Assembly: GCA_946406115.1 (NCBI GenBank)
Contig: OX291555.1
Coordinates: forward strand, 12,170,001-12,234,000
Length of the DNA: 64,000 bases
DNA from: Apoda limacodes
Taxonomy: Eukaryota; Arthropoda; Insecta; Lepidoptera; Limacodidae
Reading direction: 5' to 3'
A program made the translations under genes and the position numbers. Below are positions 12,424 to 22,599 of the stretch, one piece after another. The notes below the pieces were generated by a model. The model was not told where the DNA came from. It saw nothing but the letters and a program-made list of their open reading frames with translations, and did no database searches. How positions within the stretch are numbered: position 1 is the first letter of the stretch; every line of letters starts with the position of its first letter.

Positions 12424-12725
12424 AAATGATTACCATACGGCTAATTTCTACCGTTGCCGCTCCCCATCGGAAAGGAATTCATCCTTACACCTTAGAAACT
12501 AAATGGCCACGTACGCCCGTAGGGAACGCTTAGGTTGTGGAATGAGGGAGCAAAGGTTTTCTCCAAGGATTACAGTATAGGGTTCTTCAAGAACGAAGTT
12601 ATTAAAATTTTAATGGGTCGGCAACGCGCGAGTGAAGCCCCAGGTTTTGCAAGCGTCCATAGGCTGCGATGACCGCTTACCATCAGGCGGACTGCAAGCT
12701 TGTTTGCCACCTTAGAAGTATAAAA
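12424..12725 (+). mobile_element. LINE-A 3' fragment, plus strand
   Basis: A frame-broken match to the C-terminal end of the LINE-A reverse-transcriptase protein is visible. It covers the counterparts of the 'HTLEPKW', 'LWNELP' and 'DYSMGFF' blocks seen at 32461-32793. It is followed by the tail GGGTCGGCAACGCGCGAGTG, CGTCCATAGGCTGCGATGAC, and ACCATCAGGCGG. It is a 5'-truncated, decayed copy. Confidence 0.65.
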
Positions 12726-13303
12726 AAAAAAACTATTTTGTGTTTCTGTAATATTCGCATAGTTTGGTTAACTCACACTAATTAAACAACAGTTTTTTTC
12801 TGTACTTATACTTTCACACACATGCATATACATTTTGGTGTATTGCATAGACATAGAGAACTGGACAGCGCATTTCCTAGCCAGATGTGAAAAAAAATGC
12901 CGCAACAGTGTAACAGAGACGAAGCGGAACTGTGGTCTCTTGTCTCTTTCTAACTTGTATTAATAAACATAAACAAACTAAATTGTGAACGTTGTTAAAA
13001 AGAGAAAAGAGACCACAGGTTCGCATTGTGTCTCTCTAAAGGATGGTTAATTTTGTGAGGCTATTGCGCAATCCATAGGACAGATTACAAAACTCGAGGT
13101 CTATTAGGTTAGTTTTTATTTTTAGTATATGGCGATTATGAGTAGTACAGTGAGGTTGGATATGGAATTTTAACTCTATGACAGATTGAGATGTCAGATA
13201 TACTACGTCAAAAAGGTAAATAAATAAACATTATTATTTATAATAAATAAATATGTATACGAAGTGATGAGAAGTAAATAGCTAGTATGTTTTCACTTCT
13301 GCC

Positions 13304-13464
13304 CATGGGCGTAGCGAGGTACAGGCACGGGTAGGCAGCTGCCCCCCCTTAGGTGCCCATAACCTGAAGGAATTTTCTCAAAATGAACATGTTTACTATA
13401 TTAAAGTGCCCCCCCCCCCCAGCCAAGCCTGCCCCCCCTAATCCAAAAGCTAGCTACGCCCATG
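13304..13464. mobile_element. hAT-type MITE, 161 bp, perfect 8-bp duplication
   Basis: The ends are CATGGGCGTAGC and GCTACGCCCATG (perfect 12-bp inverted repeat). The element is flanked by a perfect direct repeat CTTCTGCC at 13296-13303 and 13465-13472. An 8-bp duplication is the hAT superfamily signature. The interior holds long C runs and no coding sequence. The perfect duplication suggests a fairly recent insertion. Confidence 0.8.
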
Positions 13465-13794
13465 CTTCTGCCGGCACTCCCGGAGTGCGACCCGTTTTTT
13501 TTTTTTTTTGATAATTTTCATTGATTTTTACAAGCATATTTCACTTTTGCTAGGTACAAAACACTGACATAATCATTAACTCACCTTCATTCTTAATTTT
13601 GTGACTTGTGACTATAAAATTTAATTTTACTTGCAAATTGCATAGATCTTTCTTTCTTCTAGAATCTAGATAGATTTCTCTCTCTAGCAAGAATTTTAAA
13701 GTTCAAACATGAGCCATCGGTTGTAAGTTTACCTAAATATGATAAGCGTCCTGGCATTGTCTACAGCTCAAAAATATATTCTTTCTTTTTTAGG

Positions 13795-14765
13795 GTTCAG
13801 TACCTCAAAATGATTAAAGGAACCCTTATAGGATCACTCTGCTGTCTGTCTGGCGGTCTGTCAAGACCCTTTTTCTCAGGAACGCGTAAAGGTATCACAT
13901 TGAAATGAATATCAAATATATACATATGAATACTAAGGTTTACGGTTCCTTGAAGATGTAAATAAATCAAATTTATAACTAAGTCAACTTAGTAAAAGAA
14001 TACGGCCATTCACAAACAAATCAAAACCTATGGGGTTCTTCTCGTTGTCCTAGAATCATGAAATTTGACCCGAAGCAAGGAAAAAAAATCCGAAATTAGT
14101 TAATTTGTGATTAAAACACATTTAAAAAAAGTTTGTATGTCTATCTATCAAGACCCTTTTACTTAAGACCGCGTGGAGTTATCGAGATGGAATTAATATC
14201 AAATACAAAAGTTCCTAGAAGCTGTTAAATAAAATCAGTCTTCTATGTCAACGCAATAAAAAAACACGGCCTTTTTTGACGCATATGTAGGTATTCAGTA
14301 ATTCGCAAATAAATCAAAACCTATGGGGTTATTCCGTTGTCCTAGAATCATAAAATCAAACACGAAGCAAGGTCTTACATCACAAATATTGGAAATATCC
14401 GAATTTTGATAATTTGTAATTTAACACATTAAAAAAAGTTTTTACTGTCTGTATGTCAAGACTCTTTTACTCAAAAAGGTGTGGGGAGGTATCAAGTTGA
14501 AATTAATATCAAATAGTAAACCCTACGGGCACTTACTGTTGTAAAAAATCAAACTTCTAAGTCAATGTGAAAAAAAAAATATTCCCAAAATACGGTCATT
14601 TTTATCGCATATTGTGACACAAATAAATCAAAACCTATAGGGTACTTTCCAGACTTGATCTCATAATGTATATTTACAGATCAGCTATCTACATATTATA
14701 AGTTTTTACGGAACCCTCGGTGCGCAATGTCAACTTTAAACAACTCGTACTTGGCCGACGCAAAA
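13795..14765 (-). repeat. 'GTGCGAGTCGG' repeat with three internal tandem units
   Basis: Read on the minus strand it starts GGCCAAGTACGAGTTG with GAGGGTTCCGTAAAAAC, and it ends at the TTAGGGTTCAGTACC side (plus 13790). Inside, the block TCAAAACCTATGGGG (TATAGGG in the third) recurs at 14021, 14314 and 14628, with CTGTCAAGACCCTTTT-like words between. That makes three tandem units of roughly 290-315 bp, where the copy at 4421-4845 has one. Confidence 0.6.
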
Positions 14766-16890
14766 ATCGGTCATTACTGCAGAATTCCTACGGGAACCCT
14801 TTGTTAAGCTGTTTATCTTGACATTTCTGCATTTCGGCTATAACCGGGTAAAATAAAATTTAATTTGTAAAACCAATACAGTCAAATCGCTCAATAAAAT
14901 ACAATCATAACGTGATGCATTCAAGAGTAGCGTCATCTATTATTGAGAGGTAGTACCTATAGTTTAAAATAATTTATATAATAAGTATTATTGCTTGTTT
15001 TTTGGTTTAGGCTAGCTATGGACATCATACTTTTTGTTTCAGACATCAATAATTAGAATAAACTTATTGTGATTTATTTGCGATGATTCTATGAGTTAGA
15101 CCGCTATTGTAGTAATGTTAACAGAATTTTAATTTTACATTACCAATAATGGTATTATTATAAAAAGCGGATATGTTATCTTGAAACTCTTAAAAAAAAT
15201 AGTAGAAACGAATAGCAAGTTTTTTTATTAAATTAGTAAAAAAATTTAAACCTATTAAATACAAAGTGCAACTCGCACTGCAGGCAAATCTTGAAAATGG
15301 ATTTTGACAAACTAATGTTATAATAGATATTGATTAGTGCTTAGGTATTGATACCACAAATGAATTTGAAGGTCAAAATTAAAAAAATTAAAATTATGAT
15401 CATTTTTCAAAAGGCTTAAACTAATTTAATATAATAAAATTCCAGGTGATGCTGACACAGAGAAGAAACGAAAAGAAGCGGGCGCGTAAACGCAGAAAGA
15501 AAGCGGGGGAACCGTAAACGCAGAAAATAAGTTATTAGAATATTGTTTTTTTGAATATCTAGAAGGTTTAAATTACAGAAATAAGGTCATGGACGTAAAC
15601 TATGTTCAGCAGTTAAATCTATGAAAAATTTAAGAAAATTTTTAACCGCTGAGAAAAAGTTTATATTGATATTTATCAACATCCATCGATCAAAATAAAG
15701 TTTGCTCTTTCCTCTATCCGTTGCACCTACATAATATTTAGCTACCGAGATTACCTAAATATTTGGTACAACAGATAAGTAATATGTCTCTCTGTCTCCA
15801 ATAATTCAAACCAAACATAAAAGAGAAAGTCCATGGACCTTGGTCCAAAAAATTAAGTCTGCACAGGGTTGACACATAGCGCATTTGGAAGAGAAGTTTC
15901 AAAATATTATTTTTTTATATGATTTTTTTTTAAATTATCCAACAGGAAACGAAATATACTGCTGTAGGTATTCATTCTAACTTATATTGTTAGTTAGTAA
16001 AAAATATTAAAAAATAAAAGACTTTCTATTATAGATTCACGAATTATATATCTTAAATTTTTTTTATAATCCAAGCACGCATTTTGTTTTGTTTATTTTA
16101 TTTTGAATTAAAAGAATATTTTTGGTCTCATTTGAAACCAATATAATCTCAATTTTATTAAACGTTTCTAAAATTATTGATTAATTAAATTAGATATTCT
16201 ATCTTACAAAAGATAAACCTAATTTAGAAATTATTCATTTACAGACTCCTTTTTAAGTATTCCAAAGTCAAATGGCATAAGCGGAGCTTATAAAAGTCCT
16301 TGTAATATGACTCCCCCCTATTGCTCTAATTTTAAGTGTGAGTTCTAAAAATCAAATAAAAATATAATATTGGATAGTTTACATTTAAGTGTTTTTTTCA
16401 ATATCTTGAGAGACAACTTTTAAGATTCGAGGTTACACGTAGATAAATAGGGGAGAGGTTTGTAAAGGAATAGATCGAACATATTAAGACCTATCAAAAT
16501 AATTAACGGAGTTTTTTATATCTAATTTATCTTTCAAAGTATTGGCATAATGAATTTGACGCTTCTTTATGTAAAACTTTTATTTTTTTGTGTTTTTAAA
16601 AAAGTTTATCAACGGATCATTTCGCACACCCCTGTGTCCAGAATGATTCCAGAAACCAGTGAAGAAATAAGGCATTAATAAACCCAATAAAATAAAAATA
16701 TTTTATACATAATAAACAACAGTGTTTACAAAAATTGTCCTGGTTTAGTGAATCAATTTCAGAACGATTGCAATATCTTCAGATTTAAACGAGCATTCTG
16801 TTAAACTTCAAGTACCTATTGCACAAAAAAATTTTTGACACAAAGTATTTTGCCAATCTGACAGCAAAGTGCAAGTCTTATTACAGCCCC
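14766..16890. other. No gene seen
   Basis: This is very AT-rich. A short imperfect tandem duplication around CGTAAACGCAGAAA lies at about 15485-15530. A CATCTATTATTGAG word near 14935 belongs to the small motif family noted at 20490, 21560 and 29281. There is no supportable exon. Confidence 0.4.
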
Positions 16891-16894
16891 CTTA

Positions 16895-17112
16895 TTCAAG
16901 TTAGTAAAAACCATCTGGTTCCAAAATGATTGACATTCATTGTCCGTTAACTAACGTTTTAATAAAAAATTTGTAGAATAAGGTGATTCTTATGACCTAC
17001 ATTACTGAATAAATCGTTATTCTTTATAATTATTATATATATACTTATATAGTTTAAATGGACAATGCATGTCACATTCATCTTGGAACCAGATGGTTTT
17101 TACTGACTTGAA
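16895..17112. mobile_element. Tc1/mariner-type MITE, 218 bp
   Basis: Long terminal inverted repeats are present: 5' TTCAAGTTAGTAAAAACC then ATCTGGTTCC, and 3' GGAACCAGAT then GGTTTTTACTGACTTGAA. They extend inward through GACATTCATTGTCC-like words. TA dinucleotides flank both sides (16893-16894 and 17113-17114), matching Tc1/mariner target-site use. It is non-coding. Confidence 0.7.
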
Positions 17113-17402
17113 TAACTCGTTTAAACTCATGTTAAAATCGTTAAAAATGTAGAAATACGACAAATTCGGCCGAGGATAGAGGTGAGCCTTAACTATTTTA
17201 TTTATTTCAATTATTTTATTCGTACTTTCACACTTTCGACTTCCACCTTCACAGTTTATGTGTGTCCAGTCGGAGTCTTCGTCACCTTACCACGCTAAGG
17301 GCGAGAATCGTTCGCACCTGTCCCGCTTTACTGGTCGCAGAGTTGTACATTGTATACCTATCTTGTTGCTAAATTTCACAGAAAAAACTAGAAAACTGGT
17401 AA

Positions 17403-17520
17403 GGGATCTTGTTGCGAAATGTCTGGAGTAGGTATTCAGGTCTGGCGTTCTCCTTGCACTTTTATACATTTTACTCTTAAGAACGCGAGACCTGACTCCA
17501 GACTTTTCGCAATAAGCTCC
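17403..17520. repeat. Foldback repeat just upstream of mir-100
   Basis: The left arm (TTGCGAAATGTCTGGAGT, CAGGTCTGGCGTTC; 17412-17450) pairs with the right arm (GAACGCGAGACCTGACTC, CAGACTTTTCGCAA; 17481-17512). A related single arm occurs at 10227-10285, so this is probably a mobile foldback element. It lies about 140 bp upstream of the mir-100 stem, within or near the likely primary transcript. Confidence 0.55.
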
Positions 17521-17656
17521 AAGGTGACGAGTACTATCACTCTACCTATAATTTTTTTTTTATCTCTATTAATTTTATTTATGTGTTTGTTCTTTTATCC
17601 TTAAATATTATTTTTTCTTACAGCTGTTTTCGGTACAATTATATTTGTAGAACTCT

Positions 17657-17910
17657 CCCCCCCTCAACTGAAACCCGTAGATCCGAACTTGTGCGCATCA
17701 GACGTTGGGGACTGTATTGCGACTTTTCTGTCGCACTTACAATTTTCGTATGATCAAAGGAATATTCACTATAAACAAAATAAATATGGTATTCCAGATA
17801 CTGTATAAAAACTTGTCTATTTTGACACTAGGAAGTTGTAAAGTGCGACCGTTTAGTCGCAGTTGTGTCCCCACACAAGTTTGGTGATACGCGGGCGCAG
17901 TTTTGGCGGG
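17657..17910 (+). ncRNA. mir-100: mir-100 microRNA precursor (long-loop hairpin)
   Basis: The 22-nt mature arm at 17672-17693 begins AACCCGTAGATCC and ends GAACTTGTG, the conserved miR-100 sequence of bilaterian animals. I see no complementary arm at the usual distance. The fitting partner is at about 17876-17897 (CAAGTTTGGTGATACGCGGG). It restores CAAGTT/AACTTG and CCCG/CGGG pairing, and the stem continues below it (CCCCCCTCAACTG at 17658-17670 with CAGTTTTGGCGGG at 17898-17910). The loop region is therefore about 180 nt, far longer than usual, and contains its own foldback (separate entry). mir-100 is normally co-transcribed with let-7 as part of the let-7 Complex and acts in Argonaute complexes. 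Mature-arm identity is very sure; the star arm is inferred from pairing. Confidence 0.9.
17707..17872. repeat. Foldback (possible MITE) in the mir-100 loop
   Basis: The left end reads GGGGACTGTATTGCGACT, then GTCGCACTTACAA; the right end reads TTGTAAAGTGCGAC, then AGTCGCAGTTGTGTCCCC. The two ends are inverted complements over about 36 bp with a few mismatches. This is what separates the two mir-100 arms. The GGGGAC terminus and compact size suggest an inserted MITE, but no clear target-site duplication is visible. An expansion of the native stem is the alternative. Confidence 0.55.
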
Positions 17911-18164
17911 AAATCATCGCCTCTTCGTTTTCTTCTGTTCTTTTTTTTCTTTTCCTTGACATTTTTTGTGTGTTGCGTTGCCATAAATTTTAAGTGTGTC
18001 TGTGTTTGTAAAATCAATATTTTTTTCGACAAAAGTATTATTTTTCTATAAAGGAATCTCGTAAGATTAACTTATTTATAATAAACATTTGCCCGCGGTA
18101 CCGCACGGTTTGTAGATAAAATACTGTTGTTTGCTTCCTGAGCATATGTCCTTTATAATATGTA

Positions 18165-18542
18165 CAGTCAACCCATAAAAATATTGAGCACCTTTAGAAC
18201 CTTTCCATTTCTTGACTTGACTACGAATAAATGACATCATACGTAAAATACGCAGGCGAATGGAATTGAATGACATCGTAATATGATAGTTCTAGTGAGC
18301 GGTCCACTTATCATAAACAAATTACTATTTAGAATACATTTAACCAAATGACGCCACAACCATGGTCCATGAACTTTAATATAACATAATTCAACTCACT
18401 ACAAATAACCACTGGTTATGGTATTTTGTTTCTTTCCGTAGTTGAATGTCAGCTGTCAATGTCAAACTAACTAAATCCGTTTCTATTGGTTGTCCATATG
18501 GACCGCTACCCTAAAGTGCTCAACATTTTTAGGGGCCGACTG
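18165..18542. mobile_element. Tc1/mariner-type MITE, 378 bp
   Basis: The 5' end is CAGTCAACCCATAAAAATAT and the 3' end is TTTTTAGGGGCCGACTG, with TTGAGCAC/GTGCTCAA just inside both. TA flanks both ends (18163-18164 and 18543-18544). It is non-coding and lies between mir-100 and let-7. Confidence 0.7.
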
Positions 18543-18629
18543 TACCTGCCTATAGTAATTTTCAAAAGGTTTTTAAGTACACTGACTAATTTTTATACCT
18601 TCATTTAATGTTTTCTTTTTTTCTTTGTG

Positions 18630-20235
18630 TACGTGTAGTCATAAATATTATTTTTGTTTTAGATACCTAGTCAGTCACATTTTTGTTTGTAAATAGATGA
18701 ATTCTTTGTTTGAACGTGTAGTTATAGATAATATTTCTGTTTGTACATAGGTACCAAGTCAGTCATATTTTTTATTTGTACGTAGACACATTCTTTGTTT
18801 GAACGTACCTAGACTTAAAATTTTTTTTTGTACGTGTAGTCATAGATATTTTTTTCCTTGTTACTACTCACATTGTTTGTTTGTTTTTTCAAACCACCAA
18901 GGTGGCAAACAAGGTTGCGGTTCGCCTGATGGTAAGAGGTTGCAACACCTGGGGCATCACTCGCGCGTTGACGACCCTTCAAAATATAATAACTTCTTTC
19001 TTGAACAACAAAAACCCCATATTGTAGTCTTTAGAGAAATACTTGGCAGGGAGCTCATTCCACAAACTAAGCGTTCGCGGGAGAAAGTGTCTCTGTAACT
19101 GCACTGTACCTGACCATTTAGGTTCCAATGTGTGAGGATAAATTCCCTGCCGTTGGCTAGCGGTGCGATGGGATGGAAGCAAAGTCAAACACACAGAGGG
19201 AGGCAAAGTCTCTCCTCAGTCTTAATTTAAGAGTTCGAATACGGCTCGTGAGTTTAGGATTGTCGACGATTCTCTCAGCCCGTCGTTGAACCAAGTCAAA
19301 AGGGGCAAGTTGGTATGCGGGTGCACCCGCCCAGAGATGACAGCAGTACTCCACAAAGGGCCGGACGTGCGACTTGTAAAGCAGCAACCTTTAACCGAGG
19401 TGAAGTAGGTACTGCTTACTCCAAGTTTTTTGAACGCCTGCTTCTACTTATCTTGCAAATGATCTCGGAACTGAAAATCATTGGAGATGTCAACTAAGGA
19501 TCCAAGTTTGTACGTAGACACATTCTTTGTCTGTACGTGTAGTTATAAATAATATTTTACTTGTAGCTAGTCTATCACATTGTTTGTTTGTAAGGGTAGT
19601 CATAAATATTTCCCTTTATGGTACCTAGTCAGCACATTCTTTGTTTGTACGTAGACTGATTTTTTGTGCATACGAGTAAACATAAATATTACATCTGTTT
19701 GAAGGTACCTAGTCAGTCAGATTCTTTGTTTGTACGCAGAAACATCCTTTGTTTGAACGTGTAGTAATTGATATTATTTCTGTTTGTAGGTACCTTGTCA
19801 GTCACATTCTTTGTTTGTACTTAGTCACATTCTTTGATTGTACGTAGAAAGATTATGTGTGTATATGTGTAGTCATAAATATAACTTCTGTTTGTAGGTA
19901 CCTATAGTCAGTCACATTATTTGTTTGTACGTAGACACATTTTTTGGTTGTACGTAGAACCATTCTTTGGTTGTACACAGACACATTCTTTGTATGTACC
20001 TAACTCATTCTTTATTTGTATGTAGACTCATTCTTTGTCTGCACGTAAACGCATTCTTTGCTTGTCCATAGACACATTCTTTGCTGGTGCGTAGACTCAT
20101 TCTTTGTTTGTGTGTAGACACATTTTTTGTTTGTACGTGTACTCATAAATAACATTTCTGTTTTGTAGGCACCTGGTCAATCACAATTTCTGATTGAACG
20201 TTAGTTGCCACATTTTTTTTTGTACGGGACTTATT
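18630..20235. repeat. Minisatellite array between mir-100 and let-7
   Basis: The array is built from variants of CACATTCTTTGTTTGTACGT followed by AGA. From 19913 to about 20141 ten monomers of 22-23 bp run head to tail. Elsewhere monomers alternate with a longer unit (GTGTAGTCATAAATATTATT and CTGTTTGTAGGTACCTAGTC), giving higher-order units of roughly 80-100 bp. The array is interrupted at about 18889-19500 by a LINE-A fragment. It lies between two co-transcribed microRNAs, so it is probably part of the primary transcript. Confidence 0.75.
18889..19500 (-). mobile_element. LINE-A 3' fragment inserted in the minisatellite
   Basis: On the minus strand this carries the C-terminal LINE-A protein blocks (counterparts of 'LLYKSHVRP', 'EYCCHLWAGAP', 'FDLVQRRAERIVD' and 'LSLWNELPAKYF') with frame breaks. 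The untranslated tail follows and ends at the AGGTGGCAAACAAGG side near 18900. It is 5'-truncated. The minisatellite resumes on both sides, so the LINE inserted after the array formed. Confidence 0.75.
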
Positions 20236-22060
20236 GATTTGTAAAACACATAGATAGTTATGTTGTTTATTCTGTACAATTGTGTAAAAGTACAAGTAGT
20301 GCAGTCAACCTAATTCTAATTTTACGTATCTCCAAATATAATTTTCTTCGTCTTATAGTTGTTATGTACCGAGTACATTTACCAAACTACAAGTGCTTAT
20401 TAATTTTATCACCTGTGTGTGGTAATTTAGTGTATTCTAGTTCTGTTCCAAAGATTCGTGTTCATCTTATTCATTAGACGTGTAGCGCCATCTATTATCG
20501 AGTAGCAATAACTTTACTACATTCTTAAAAAAAAATAACTTTCTATATTTTGAGTGTTATTGAATTGTTAATTATTTTTTTTATGTAAATGTCAGTTATG
20601 TCGACAAAACCCAAAAGCAATATCAACATTGTTGTGATTTGTTTTTATTACATTATTTTATTTTTTAATGGAATAGAGAACCGGAATTACAAAAAAAAAG
20701 GAACTGGATTTCAATGAAATGAAGCATTGTCTTACTTACTTAGGTGATTCAACTGAACATTTTTGGCTTTTGCACACTTTTGGAGTCTTATATTTTTGCT
20801 AAAATACATAGATTACAATGTGACAAGTGTATACATACATATAACCCCTAATTTAGAGGTAAAAAATTAAGCGCCAAAAATACAATTTATGTATGAGCAC
20901 CAATAAACCCGTAGTGCTTTGCATCAGAATAAGAAATAGTATTTGGAGTGTATATTTTTATGATATACAGTGACGGATCCAGGGGTAGTAAAACTACCCC
21001 CGAAATCAGTAATGACATATCGACTGTCAAATATATTATAATATGGTTAAAATCATGAGGTATCAAAAATACCTACTCATACAATTTTTTCCGAAGAACC
21101 CTTAAAAAAAACCTGGATCCGCTACAGTAGATAAAATATCGTTTTTTTAATAAGGTATTATTAGTTATAAAACTATGGCTGTGGTTTTAAATCAATACAA
21201 CAAAAAACGATCGATTTAAAGTGTATTGCTTCTATCCCTCTGATATGTCTGAATTGTAATTTTCATAATTATTAATTTATTTATATTTAATTTAAAAAGC
21301 TTGCAAGTATAAAATTGTTTGTATGCGTTAGTGACATTGAGCTATTATGTTTACACTAGAGGAGGTGTTATTTACAAACGCACGTCACTGATTTTATTTA
21401 TTATACTAATAAATAACCACAGACAGACAGCGAGTGACTAAGTAACGTGCAAAATTTGTTTTAGATAGCAGTGGATTGTGTTGTTTCCTCTAGTACGTAG
21501 TACGTAATAGCTCAACGGCTAATTACATAGTTTAAGTATTTTACTCTGTATTAGAATATATCGCCATCTATGATCGAGTAGCGGAACTAAAAAGTAAAGT
21601 CAAGGGGGAAAAAACCTTGACGGAAAATATAAAACAAAAAAATTCAGATTGATAGAAGTAAGGTTCCTACTGGTAGTTCTTTCCGTAAATTCAATGATTT
21701 TCTGAAAAAAATATTAGGGAACTGGTCGACTATTTTACTTCTACTATTGATGTTTAAACTTGAAGAACTTATATTTTCTGATTTCTCTAGATCGACTACG
21801 TCTATCAGAATTGCATTTGAATTTTTTGAAAACGGTCTGGTTGGTGTATATGGCTGCGTATTTGAAATAGTCGATTTTCGCGTTTGCAACTACGTACTTA
21901 CACAAACCTGGTTCAAGTTGGTGTCGCTTTTCTGCACTTCTTTATAAGCACCACATCTTGCTGCATTGTTGGTAAATTTTCGTTGACTGGTAAAGGTTAA
22001 GTTTTAACTATCTTTATCTTTTTATGGTTCGGTCGCATCTCTGCATTTTAGCGTACTTAC
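20236..22060. other. Spacer within the let-7 cluster; no gene
   Basis: AT-rich. Two copies of a CGCCATCTATNATCGAGTAG motif (about 20488 and 21560) are present. A GGATCCAG/CTGGATCC inverted pair at about 20972-21127 may be a decayed hAT-type MITE. I see no exon or additional known microRNA. Confidence 0.4.
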
Positions 22061-22063
22061 ATG

Positions 22064-22177
22064 CAGGGGCGGATCCAGCTTTTTTAAATTTTTACTTTAC
22101 TTGGGTTTGTATATTTATTCGATTGGGTCCCTATGATCCCCCCCCCCCCCTAAACTTTTGTTCTGGATCCGCCTTTG
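22064..22177. mobile_element. hAT-type MITE, 114 bp
   Basis: The ends carry GGCGGATCCAG (left) and CTGGATCCGCC (right), with a C run inside. The flanks CTTACATG (22056-22063) and CCTACATG (22178-22185) match at 7 of 8 positions, as a slightly decayed 8-bp hAT target duplication. It lies about 330 bp upstream of the let-7 stem. Confidence 0.65.
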
Positions 22178-22507
22178 CCTACATGTTATGTATTATGTAT
22201 GTTTTCAAGATTTTTTGCGTCGAAATAAAGGTTTACAGTTTATTCAGCAAAGGTCCATGACGTCATCACAGAAAGCGGAGGGAGGGTCAAACAATATTGT
22301 TTTGTATGATAGTCAGTTGGATCTTCACATACATATAAATATAATTCTTGTGATTTTTTTACTTTCGGGAAACATGTACTTTTGTAAGAGAGCTTACATA
22401 TGTTCATGTTTTTTTATATCACAATTTCTCTAGAATACTCACGGGTACGAGGAAGACATTCATAGAATTGACTTCAATTGAGGAATAAAGAAAAAGTTGG
22501 GATGTAA

Positions 22508-22599
22508 GCCGTCGGCGGGGTGAGGTAGTAGGTTGTATAGTACTGCATTACACCACAGAGGAGACACTGTATAGCCTGCTAACTTTCCCGGCCGGCGGC
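22508..22599 (+). ncRNA. let-7: let-7 microRNA precursor
   Basis: The mature arm is at 22521-22541 and begins TGAGGTAGTAGGTTGTAT; it matches the invariant animal let-7. The star arm is at about 22567-22588 (CTGTATAGCCTGCTAACTTT), with a short loop of about 25 nt between. A GC-rich lower stem extends the hairpin: GCCGTCGGCGGGG at 22508-22520 pairs with CCCGGCCGGCGGC at 22587-22599. In insects let-7 is induced by ecdysone signalling late in development, and controls neuromuscular remodelling and other adult transitions through Argonaute-mediated repression. Here it is on the same strand as mir-100 and about 4.6 kb downstream of it, the order known in flies. Confidence 0.97.

Noticed and set aside
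20972..21127. Possible MITE with GGATCCAG ends
   Set aside because: An inverted pair is visible, but the flanks show no matching duplication and the ends differ, so I did not list it as an element.
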